DNA from: Candidatus Brevifilum fermentans
GTDB lineage: Bacteria; Chloroflexota; Anaerolineae; Anaerolineales; Villigracilaceae
Length of the DNA: 58,502 nt
Assembly: GCA_945877125.1 (NCBI GenBank)
Contig: CAMCQT010000015.1
Span: 1 to 58,502 of the forward strand
Reading direction: 5' to 3'
The notes below the pieces were generated by a model that saw only the letters and a program-made list of their open reading frames with translations, had not been told where the DNA came from and ran no database searches. The position numbers were made by a program, and so were the translations under genes. Positions 1 through 8,160 of this stretch are shown here, piece by piece (the first letter of the stretch is position 1; every line of letters starts with the position of its first letter).

Positions 1-45
1 GCAAAGATACCAGCCTTTACGGTCAATAAAGAAAGGAGGAGAGGG

Positions 46-1698
46 TTACTTTATTAATGCTTTAACTTCTTCGAGAAATTCGTCGTTAAGGAAATCACCT
101 TTTTGCATGAGCGATTGGATCTGACCGCTGAGTCTGCTCTTTTCGTCTGTTGTAAGTTCTTTTGCCGTTGCTACGATTACGGGGATGGTTGCTGTTTCCT
201 GTTTTGCGCGCAGGGCTTCGATCACTGTAAAGCCGTCCATTTCAGGCATCATCAAATCGAGGATGACAAGGTCTGGTAGTTCGCGTTGGATCAACTCAAG
301 TCCTTCGCGTCCGTTGCTTGCTTCCAAAATGGTGAAACTGCCTTGCGATTGTAAAATACGGCGGATCAGGCGGCGCGCTTCGGTAGTATCTTCCACGATG
401 ACAATCTTTGGGAAGCGTTCAGGTGCAACCTGGCTGAGTGCCGAGAGCAAGCCTTCCTGCGGGGTTTGGTCGCTCGTCGTAAGTTTTACATCCCGTGACC
501 AATTGTCGCCGAGAACGCCTGCTTCAGCGGGCATGGTGTGCCCCGTGCAATTAACCACAACTGTGTCGCTTGGTTTAATCACTCCGGCGCGGATCAATTT
601 GAAGAGTCCGGCGAAGGCTACGGCGGCGGCGGGTTCGGCAGAAATACCTTCCATTTTTGCCAGTACGTGCATGGCTCGGAAGGCGTCTTCGTCGCTTACG
701 CTTTCAAATGCGCCGTTCGTGCTGTTGACATATTCACGCAGGAATTCGTAGGAGCGGCCTGGGGTGCCGGTGGCAAGCGTTTCGATGCGAGTTTTGGGAG
801 AGGTAACCGGCTCGGCTTTTTCCAATCCTTTTTTCCAACTATCCACCATGGGGGCACAGCCTTCTGCCTGAATAGGTGCAAATGCGGGAATGCGATCTAC
901 CCATCCCATTTGTTTCATTTCGCGAAAACCTTTGTAAACGCCAATGGGACCCATGCCGCCGCTAATGGATTGCACGTACCAGTCAGGTGTGCGCCAGGGG
1001 GAGTTGGTGTCTGGTCCCTGAATGGCAGTCAATTGCTCTGCAATTTCGAATGCAATGGTCTTCATGGCTTCAATTGAGGTAATGGTGCGCGCGCCCATGT
1101 CTTGATACAGGTGGCGTTGGTGGGCAAACTCCGCGGCGACCTGTTTGCATTGATCGTAGGAACCGGTGATCTTAATCACCTGGCTTCCATATAATGCGAT
1201 CTCGCGCATTTTCATCGCAGGCACTAAACTTGTGACGAAGGCCCACAACTTTACTCCAGCGCGTGCTGCGTAAGCCGAATAGGAAATCGCTACATTGCCG
1301 GTGGATGCCGCTACCATTTCTGTGATCCCCGCTTCTTTCAACGCGGCAATTGTAATGGAGGCCTGCCTATCCTTGAATGAGGCGGTCGGACCCTGACGTT
1401 CATCTTTGATAAAAATGTTGGGACAGCCCAGCATCATGCCCAAATTGACTGCGCGGATAAGAGGCGTGCCTCCTTCTCCAAGCGACAAGTTGATGTTGGG
1501 ATTGCGTACAGGCAATAATTCACGATAGCGCCAAAGGTCAAAGGGACGGGTTGCCAGTTTGGCTGGCAGGGTTTTCCCGATAATTTCATAATCGTACTCT
1601 GCTTCACGCCATTGGCTGTTGCACTTCGGGCACGTTGTGGATGTGGGGTAATACGGTGCATTGTGCCCACAATCAACGCATTTGATGATAAATGACAC
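46..1698 (-). CDS. thrC: Threonine synthase with a C-terminal response-regulator receiver domain
   Basis: The first about 410 of 550 residues are a PLP-dependent threonine synthase (O-phosphohomoserine to threonine and phosphate). There is an N-terminal zinc ribbon (Cys7, Cys10, Cys23, Cys26), a PLP lysine at about K109 in the motif TASFKDR, and the substrate/PLP loop STGNVAISY. Residues about 431-550 form a complete CheY-like receiver: acidic pair E436/D437, phospho-acceptor D481 in LVILDLMMPEMDG, Thr at VATA, and Lys533 in LMQKGDF. The ORF is continuous, so this is a real fusion and not a frameshift. It is the last gene of the long sensory run, 18 bases after the hybrid kinase, and its receiver resembles that kinase's second receiver (both end in a K-G-x-F motif). 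I infer that phosphorylation or docking modulates the enzyme. Both domain calls are firm; the regulatory link is inference. Confidence 0.93.
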   Translation of the reverse strand: MSFIIKCVDCGHNAPYYPTSTTCPKCNSQWREAEYDYEIIGKTLPAKLATRPFDLWRYRELLPVRNPNINLSLGEGGTPLIRAVNLGMMLGCPNIFIKDERQGPTASFKDRQASITIAALKEAGITEMVAASTGNVAISYSAYAARAGVKLWAFVTSLVPAMKMREIALYGSQVIKITGSYDQCKQVAAEFAHQRHLYQDMGARTITSIEAMKTIAFEIAEQLTAIQGPDTNSPWRTPDWYVQSISGGMGPIGVYKGFREMKQMGWVDRIPAFAPIQAEGCAPMVDSWKKGLEKAEPVTSPKTRIETLATGTPGRSYEFLREYVNSTNGAFESVSDEDAFRAMHVLAKMEGISAEPAAAVAFAGLFKLIRAGVIKPSDTVVVNCTGHTMPAEAGVLGDNWSRDVKLTTSDQTPQEGLLSALSQVAPERFPKIVIVEDTTEARRLIRRILQSQGSFTILEASNGREGLELIQRELPDLVILDLMMPEMDGFTVIEALRAKQETATIPVIVATAKELTTDEKSRLSGQIQSLMQKGDFLNDEFLEEVKALIK

Positions 1699-1716
1699 GG
1701 TGATACAAACTCCTAT

Positions 1717-4700
1717 TTATTTCTTGATGCGAACTCGTTCCAATGAACGCTGAATGGACGTAAGTAATTCCTTTTCGTTAAACGATCCCTTTGATAAAAG
1801 CTGTTGTCCGAATTCATTTAACTGGTTCTTTTGTTCTATTGAAAGGTCCATGCCGCTAATGACAATAACGGGAATATCGCGCAGATTTTCGGACGCCTGC
1901 ATATTCTCCAATATCTTGAATCCGTCCATTTCGGGCATGAACAGGTCAAGAATTAGGGCGTGGGGCGGCTTCCCAGAGGAGATCATGTCCCAGCCTCTGC
2001 GCCCGCCTTCAGCCAGGATGGCTCGGTATCTGCCGTCGTCGGTTAGAATTTTTCCAACCAGGCGCAGGTCATCGGGGTCATCGTCAATCACAAGCACGTC
2101 GCGGATCGAGCCATCTGCATTCAGGCGATCCAGTGCGTTGACAAGATCATCTTCCAAAATAGGTTTGACCAGATAATCTGTTGCGCCCAGGTTGAATCCT
2201 TTTTTCAGGTCTTCAACGATACTACAAATAATGACGGGTATATCGCGTGTGTCAGGGTCGTTTTTCAAATTATCTAAAATTTGCCAGCCATCAATGCCGG
2301 GCATCATGATGTCTAATGTGACCGCAAAGGGTTTTACTTGTTTGACACGTTCCACCGCGCGCGCTGGGTCAGACAATGGAATCACGTGATACCCTTGTTG
2401 ATGCAAGTAGCGTTCATACAACCCAATAACTTGAAGGTCGTCATCAATTGAAAGGATCACTTTATTTCTGCCGGAAATTGCTTCACTTTCTTTTTCCTTG
2501 CGGAAGAGCGGTAAAGTGAAGTGGAATGTACTTCCCCTGCCAACTTCACTATCAACCCAAATTCTTCCCCCGTGCATGTTGATGATATGCTGGCAGATTG
2601 ACAGCCCAAGTCCTGTGCCGCCTGTTTTACGTGTGGGCGAGTCGTCTACTTGCGAGAATGCTTGGAAGAGTTTTGTCTGATCCTGCTTGGCGATACCGGG
2701 TCCGGTATCGGTTACGCTCACTGTTAATTCGTTGCGTCCAGTCAGTCCAGGTTTCAGCCCGACTTCTACGAGGATATCGCCTTCGTCTGTGAATTTGGCT
2801 GCATTGGAAAGCAGGTTGATCATCACCTGGCGGACACGAATCGCATCTGCCCGGACTGTTGGCAGGTTCGGCTCGATGATGCGTTTCATTTGGATTGGCT
2901 TGTCTTTGATAAGTCCGCTCATGGTGGAGAGGACGCTGCTGGTCACGTCGGCAATATTCACTTCGTCAAACGCCAGTTCCATCTTGCCGGCTTCAATCTT
3001 GGAGAGGTCGAGAACGTCGTTGATAAGTCCCAGCAGGTGTTGACCTGAGTTGTAGATGGCGGTCAGGTCTTGCTGTTGCAATTCAGTTACGGGGCCGTCA
3101 ATTCCTTTTATGATGACACGTGAGAAGCCAATGATCGAGTTAAGCGGTGTGCGTAATTCATGACTCATGTTTGCCAGGAACTGGCTTTTTAGACGATCGA
3201 CCTCGCGCATTTCCAATACGGCTTCCTGTGAGAGCGCAAAAGAGCGCGCATTGTCAATGGCTACAGCCACCTGGTCTGCAAGTGTCTGAAGGATGGCAAT
3301 TTCATCTTCTTTGAACGCACCGGCTGTTTTTGCCTGAATATCAATGGCTCCAATAATGCGTGTGCCGATTCGCAGGGGAATGGCTGCTTCTGCACGAGTT
3401 TCAGGCAGCAATGGGTTGACTTTGTGCAGTGGGTTTATAGAAACATCATTTACAACTACAGACTTTCCATCCAAGGTTACTTTGCCGACGATGGACTTTT
3501 CATTAATCTGGAGTGTGTGTTTTCTCTCTTTCATCTCCAGTCCGGCTTCGCCAGTTGCTTCTCGCAGAACGGCATTGAAACCGGTTTCTTCAACAATGAA
3601 AATACCTGCATGATAGAAATTGAATCGTTCGTTGATTAAGTTTACGGTTCGGGCAAAGATCGAGTTTAGATCCAGGGTTGAGGTAACGAGTTTGCCAATT
3701 TCGGCAGAAACAGCCAGGTATTCGTTTTGACGCCTGATCGCCTCTTCCGATTTTTTGCGCTCGGTAATATCACGAGCTACCCAAAACACATGGCTCTCAT
3801 CGAGCTTGGTTAGGCTTGCCAGGAACCAATACACTTCGTTTTCGACAGGAAGTTCATATTCCAGTTGAGTGGTTTCAGCGTTATCCAGTGTTTTTCGAAT
3901 TGCAGTGACAAACCGGTCTGCAACTTCTTTTTCCATCACGTCGTGCATGAGTTTGCCAAGCAATTCATCTGGCGGGCGAATTAGGCGCGATGTGCTGGTT
4001 TGGGCGATGCGGGTATAACGTCCATCCCTGTCAAAGACCAGCACCACATCTTCCATGGAAGAGAACAGGGTACGTAGATCCGCTTCGGATCGTCTCAACG
4101 CTTCTTCGGCGCGCAGGCGGCCGATGGCAGTTGAGATTGGCGGCAGAGTTGTTTCCAGCAGAGTGATTTGGCTTGGAGTAAGGCGGGACTCTTTTTCGCG
4201 CATATCCACGCCAAGGGTTCCGACCACCTGGTCATTGATAATGATTGGAAAAATGGCTGTGTAGGTAATACCCAGTCGGCGAAATTCCGCTTGCACAGTA
4301 AGTGGGTTGGCTGGGTTGTTTGAAGAATCTTCCAGAATGAAAGGTTTTCGAGTGGAGATTAATGTTTGTGTGGCAAGATTTCCCTCAATGGGAATTTTGA
4401 GTCCTATTGCACTGGTTTTATCTTCCATTTTTGAGTGGTCGGCAACCACACTAAAGTTTTGTTTATCTTCATCCATTAAGGCGATTGCTCCGCGTGCGAC
4501 GGGGAATGCCTCAACGATTTCTTTAATAACAGCGTGCAGTGCTTCCTGTAAATTGGTTGCGTCGGTTAGTGTGCTGACAACGCGGTTGATCAGCGAAAGT
4601 TCTTCAGCGCGTTCCTGTGCTTCCTGAAATAAACGCGCATTCTCAAGCGCCAGCGATAATTGATCTGAGACTTGTTTGACGAGCAATTCTTCGTCTGGTG

Positions 4701-5061
4701 TCCATTGACGTGTGTTGGTTTCATCCAGTACGCGCAATGTAGCCCAGTCTTGATATCCGGTTTGGATATTGACCGAGTAGGTGGATGTGGTGCTTTCTAT
4801 GTCTTGTTCCTGTGTGATGATGGGTTCTGTAGATAGCAGTGTGGGCATGTGGTGCCTGATCTGCTTGGGCGGGGAGACTGCTTCAGTTTTTTTCTGGGCA
4901 GGCTTCAGGTTTTGTTCTGGTGCGCGCGAAGAGTCGGCAAGTGGAAGAGACTCATTTTTTCGGGCATTTGAGCTATCGTTCGGTTTTGAATCGCGCTCTT
5001 CAGGATTAATGCCCTTGAATAACTTGTCAAGCCGCTTGTCTATTTTCGGTTTCTTTGACAT
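1717..5061 (-). CDS. Soluble hybrid histidine kinase, GAF-PAS-GAF-HisKA-HATPase-REC-REC
   Basis: About 1114 residues, with no membrane segment. In the numbering from the TTG two codons upstream: a disordered charged N-terminus (1-95); a segment resembling the last part of a GAF domain (about 105-150, with QWTPDEE and ALENARLF); GAF (about 160-320); PAS (about 325-440); GAF (about 455-610); HisKA with phospho-acceptor H636 in NMSHELRTPLN; HATPase with N-box NLLSNAAKF and G-boxes DTGPGIA and GGTGLGLS; receiver 1 (D919 in TLDIMMPGIDG); receiver 2 (D1041 in LILDLFMPEMDG). The ATG at 5061 is preferred because AGGAG lies 10 bases upstream. It overlaps the parA end by 35 bases, which suggests translational coupling. 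It is the only kinase in the run, so it is the obvious phosphodonor for the receiver proteins at both ends of the operon. Confidence 0.93.
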   Translation of the reverse strand: MSKKPKIDKRLDKLFKGINPEERDSKPNDSSNARKNESLPLADSSRAPEQNLKPAQKKTEAVSPPKQIRHHMPTLLSTEPIITQEQDIESTTSTYSVNIQTGYQDWATLRVLDETNTRQWTPDEELLVKQVSDQLSLALENARLFQEAQERAEELSLINRVVSTLTDATNLQEALHAVIKEIVEAFPVARGAIALMDEDKQNFSVVADHSKMEDKTSAIGLKIPIEGNLATQTLISTRKPFILEDSSNNPANPLTVQAEFRRLGITYTAIFPIIINDQVVGTLGVDMREKESRLTPSQITLLETTLPPISTAIGRLRAEEALRRSEADLRTLFSSMEDVVLVFDRDGRYTRIAQTSTSRLIRPPDELLGKLMHDVMEKEVADRFVTAIRKTLDNAETTQLEYELPVENEVYWFLASLTKLDESHVFWVARDITERKKSEEAIRRQNEYLAVSAEIGKLVTSTLDLNSIFARTVNLINERFNFYHAGIFIVEETGFNAVLREATGEAGLEMKERKHTLQINEKSIVGKVTLDGKSVVVNDVSINPLHKVNPLLPETRAEAAIPLRIGTRIIGAIDIQAKTAGAFKEDEIAILQTLADQVAVAIDNARSFALSQEAVLEMREVDRLKSQFLANMSHELRTPLNSIIGFSRVIIKGIDGPVTELQQQDLTAIYNSGQHLLGLINDVLDLSKIEAGKMELAFDEVNIADVTSSVLSTMSGLIKDKPIQMKRIIEPNLPTVRADAIRVRQVMINLLSNAAKFTDEGDILVEVGLKPGLTGRNELTVSVTDTGPGIAKQDQTKLFQAFSQVDDSPTRKTGGTGLGLSICQHIINMHGGRIWVDSEVGRGSTFHFTLPLFRKEKESEAISGRNKVILSIDDDLQVIGLYERYLHQQGYHVIPLSDPARAVERVKQVKPFAVTLDIMMPGIDGWQILDNLKNDPDTRDIPVIICSIVEDLKKGFNLGATDYLVKPILEDDLVNALDRLNADGSIRDVLVIDDDPDDLRLVGKILTDDGRYRAILAEGGRRGWDMISSGKPPHALILDLFMPEMDGFKILENMQASENLRDIPVIVISGMDLSIEQKNQLNEFGQQLLSKGSFNEKELLTSIQRSLERVRIKK

Positions 5062-5815
5062 ATTCAATTAGCTCCTGGGCGAGTACGTGATATTGTGTTG
5101 CGCCGCGTGCGCCGGGTTTGTAGCTTGAGATGGGGAGTCCTGCAATGGAACTTTCGCGTAACTTGGTGTCAATTTCTATGACGGCATTAAATACACCTTC
5201 ACCAAATGTTGAACGAAGTTGATCGTGAATATTGCGATGTGTGCGGTTTCTATTATCCAACATTGTGACAAGGATGCGATATGCGAGATTGGGGTTGTTG
5301 TCTTCTCGAATGCGGCGGACAAGTGTCATCATGTTGCGTAATGCGTACGCTGAAAAATATTCCGCTTGTGTTGGGATGAGTAGCAGGTCTGCCGCGGTGA
5401 GAGCGTTTTGTGTAATTGCGCCGAGTGCGGGGGGACAATCGAAAAGTATGTAATCGTATGAGAGGTTGTTTGCATTGGCGATGGCGCGCTTGAGGATGGT
5501 GGTGTAATTTGTGCGTACGGGCAGGAACTGTTCGGATGTTTCGATGCGCGAATCTGAGGGGATAAGGTCGAGGTTTTCCACATCTGTTTTTCGCCGTGCG
5601 CTTAATAAGGGGGCGTTATCAAGCATGATGTTGCTGGATGTGTTTTCAGATTCGCCTGGTTCTAGCCCGAGAGCCAGGGTTAGGTTGGCTTGTGCGTCGA
5701 GGTCAATAAGTAGAACGCGATACCCCAGATCAACAAGGGACGCGCCAAGCGAAATGGTGGTTGTGGTTTTGGCTACGCCGCCCTTTTCATTGGATACAGC
5801 AATTATTTTTGTCAT
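5027..5815 (-). CDS. ParA/MinD-family ATPase, no ParB partner nearby
   Basis: 262 residues with the deviant Walker A box of ParA proteins (EKGGVAKTTTTISLG, residues 10-24), Walker A' (LLIDLDAQANLTLALG) and Walker B (YILFDCPPALG). ParA family members dimerise on ATP, bind DNA non-specifically and move or space cargo such as plasmids, chromosome origins, chemoreceptor clusters or carboxysomes. There is no helix-turn-helix extension before the Walker box, so it is the short chromosomal/cargo type. No parB gene or parS-like site was seen. It sits between twelve sensory membrane proteins and their likely kinase, 17 bases after the last sensor and overlapping the kinase gene, so positioning of the sensory complex is the simplest proposal. 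A ParA acting on the chromosome cannot be excluded. Confidence 0.92.
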   Translation of the reverse strand: MTKIIAVSNEKGGVAKTTTTISLGASLVDLGYRVLLIDLDAQANLTLALGLEPGESENTSSNIMLDNAPLLSARRKTDVENLDLIPSDSRIETSEQFLPVRTNYTTILKRAIANANNLSYDYILFDCPPALGAITQNALTAADLLLIPTQAEYFSAYALRNMMTLVRRIREDNNPNLAYRILVTMLDNRNRTHRNIHDQLRSTFGEGVFNAVIEIDTKLRESSIAGLPISSYKPGARGATQYHVLAQELIEYVKETENRQAA

Positions 5816-5832
5816 GGTTACCTTCTTCCAAT

Positions 5833-8160
5833 CTATTTGTCTGGTGGAGGCGCAATCTTTTGCGGGAGTATGTCAACGCGTGTAACGCCAAGTGCGCGTT
5901 TCAGTTCTTCGACGGCGGTTTTGATCATTTCTTGCGGATCGTTTGTGCTGCGTATCTTGGTGGTAATGTCTGAAACAATGTGTTCGCGCGAGGCACGTGA
6001 AGATGTTTCTTCGAAAAGTCGGGCGTTATCGAGGGCGAGTCCGAGGCGTTCTGCAACTGCCCGCACAATATTGATTTCTTCTGTATTCCAGGTTTTTCCA
6101 TCATTACTTGGACGAATATTAAGGGTGCCAATTGTCTGATCGCGCATTTGAATAGGTATGGTTAGCGTTTCTTTTTCAGCGTCACCAGGGATTTCTTCAA
6201 TATCCCTGGTTTTTTTACCAGTGATCAATTGACCACCAGTGAGAGTCTGATGATACCCCAGGATGGCGGATGTTGATTTCTTTTGCCATGCATCAGCAAG
6301 ATACTCACGGAATAAAGATCGTGCTTCGGCGAGAGCATTTCGGGTCTCGTCAAGCAGACGAGCATTATCGATGGCAATGGCTAGTTGATCGGACAACAAA
6401 CCGAGAATGGATACATCTATATTTGTGAAGGCATTTGGAATGGTGCTTTGCACATCAAGTGCGCCGATGATCGTTCCGTGTGCGGTTAATGGCAGCGCCA
6501 TTTCGGAGCGTGTTTCTGGCAGATCGGGATTATTGAAGTAATGGGCATCTGCGCCTGTGTCGAGCGCGATAAGCGGCTTGCCTGTAGCTGTCACGTTTCC
6601 CACAATTCCAACCTGACCAACTTCGAGTTTGTGTTGTCGGCTTAACATGACCTGTCCGCCGGGACTGTTTGCTGCGCGCAAGATGGCAAATTTTCTATTT
6701 TCATTGAGAAGGAAAATGCCAATGTGGTAATAACCAAACCGCTCGCTTACAGTTTTCGTTATCAGCGGCAGGAGGTTTTCGAGATCTTTTTCGATTGATA
6801 TGTAACGCGCGATCTCTGAAATTGTTTGTAATTCATCTGCACGTTTTTCGCTTTGCATTGTGATCTGTTCAAGTTCTGTGGTGCGTTGCTCTAATTCTGT
6901 AGTACGCTGCGTCACGCGTTGCTCAAGTCCGGTGATCAGTTCTTGTATTTGTAAGGACATCTTATTGAAAGTGTTCGCAAGCAGTCCGATCTCATCGGTT
7001 GTATCTATTTTGGCGCGCGCACTTAAATCTCCCTGTGAAATGGAGTTAGCAACCTTTGTAAGGGCAATAATTGGGCTTGTAAGCCTTCTCGCAACCACAG
7101 TAGCAATGACTGCGGTTAAGATTGAGGCTACAATAACCAAAATAATATTTGCGCGGATTTGCTTTTGTACATCTGCAAGAAAAATAGAGGTTGGTCGGCT
7201 ATAGGCAACAGTCCAGGGTTGTGTTTGCAGAAAGGCCACTGCGATCGTGTCATCTCCAGATATGTCTGGGGTTATGTCTGCGCTGAAAAATGGTTGATTT
7301 GCCGCATTATTCAGTGCTAATTCAAAATCGGGAAAGTTTGTGGCTTGGTCTATAGCGGGAATATCCAGAAAGCGATGAGAGTCTACCGCGATTAAATAGT
7401 CAACCTTTTCAAGCGGTACCATTGATTTTAGTATTAGCCCTGGATTTTGACTATCAGCCATGCGAATATGGAACTGATCCAGGAGTAAAACTGATGTGTT
7501 GGTTGAGGGTCCCACACTTTTTGTAATGACGTCCTGCAAAACGGCTGAATCATATTTTACGCGCAGGATTCCGATAAATTCACCGTTGTTGTTCAAAATT
7601 TTACTTGCAAATGTTATGCTGGTTGTTTTATCTTCTGCGTAGGTGACTGCTGTAACGATTGGCTTATTGTTAAATCGAACTTGTGAAAAATAGGCTTCGT
7701 TTGACTCATTGTTATTAACATAAAAATCTGCGGTATCTATAAAAACATTTCCATCTGTGGCTACAAGCGCGTAGGAAACAATATTGACATTGCCTTTTTT
7801 ACTTAATTTGTTGAGAAGATCCAGGGCGCGTGCTTGTACATTAGTTCCAGATCGTTGGGCAGGGGATAACGTTAAGTAGGTTATGAAATCAATAAACTGG
7901 GCTTCGATGCCGACTGAATCCAAAGTCGTCTGAATGAAGCTGTCCAAACTATTTGCTGTTTGCTCTGCTCCTGATTTGAGGGAGATCTCAGCCCCATTTG
8001 TTAGTGCCAGCTGTGTTTGAAGGGTATCGCGTGTCGCAATGATAATTAAGGGGACCAGAGCTACCAGCAGCATAAATGATACCAATCGTGTTTGAAGCGA
8101 TGGGCTTTTGTTTCTTTTGCTTGAAACGTTTTGTGCTTTTTCTGGTTTACTCTGACTCAT
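5833..8160 (-). CDS. Array protein 12: double-Cache/HAMP/GAF membrane sensor without output domain
   Basis: About 775 residues. TM1 (about 25-43) and TM2 (about 337-357) enclose a roughly 290-residue extracytoplasmic region resembling a double-Cache ligand-binding domain. Then come HAMP (about 358-408), a coiled coil with repeated Q-R-T-T-E-L-E units, GAF1 (about 453-598; FGYYHIGIFLL, SRQHKLEVG, FNNPDLPETRSE), a degenerate GAF-like segment (about 608-718) and the shared tail SDITTKIRS...AVEEL. It ends in a short Pro-rich end. There is no kinase or other catalytic domain. The ATG at 8160 is chosen because AAGG lies just upstream, giving a 14-base overlap with the preceding sensor gene. An in-frame start 21 bases earlier is less likely. 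It is the last sensor before parA. Confidence 0.88.
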   Translation of the reverse strand: MSQSKPEKAQNVSSKRNKSPSLQTRLVSFMLLVALVPLIIIATRDTLQTQLALTNGAEISLKSGAEQTANSLDSFIQTTLDSVGIEAQFIDFITYLTLSPAQRSGTNVQARALDLLNKLSKKGNVNIVSYALVATDGNVFIDTADFYVNNNESNEAYFSQVRFNNKPIVTAVTYAEDKTTSITFASKILNNNGEFIGILRVKYDSAVLQDVITKSVGPSTNTSVLLLDQFHIRMADSQNPGLILKSMVPLEKVDYLIAVDSHRFLDIPAIDQATNFPDFELALNNAANQPFFSADITPDISGDDTIAVAFLQTQPWTVAYSRPTSIFLADVQKQIRANIILVIVASILTAVIATVVARRLTSPIIALTKVANSISQGDLSARAKIDTTDEIGLLANTFNKMSLQIQELITGLEQRVTQRTTELEQRTTELEQITMQSEKRADELQTISEIARYISIEKDLENLLPLITKTVSERFGYYHIGIFLLNENRKFAILRAANSPGGQVMLSRQHKLEVGQVGIVGNVTATGKPLIALDTGADAHYFNNPDLPETRSEMALPLTAHGTIIGALDVQSTIPNAFTNIDVSILGLLSDQLAIAIDNARLLDETRNALAEARSLFREYLADAWQKKSTSAILGYHQTLTGGQLITGKKTRDIEEIPGDAEKETLTIPIQMRDQTIGTLNIRPSNDGKTWNTEEINIVRAVAERLGLALDNARLFEETSSRASREHIVSDITTKIRSTNDPQEMIKTAVEELKRALGVTRVDILPQKIAPPPDK

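Noticed and set aside
185-1077. Long plus-strand open frames opposite the threonine synthase gene
   Set aside because: They are antisense shadows of a well-conserved coding frame and show no recognisable motifs; the same applies to the many plus-strand frames opposite 1700-32200.
5027-5815. A ParABS partition locus or plasmid backbone
   Set aside because: No ParB, parS-like palindromes, replication initiator or iterons are seen; the surroundings are chromosomal genes.
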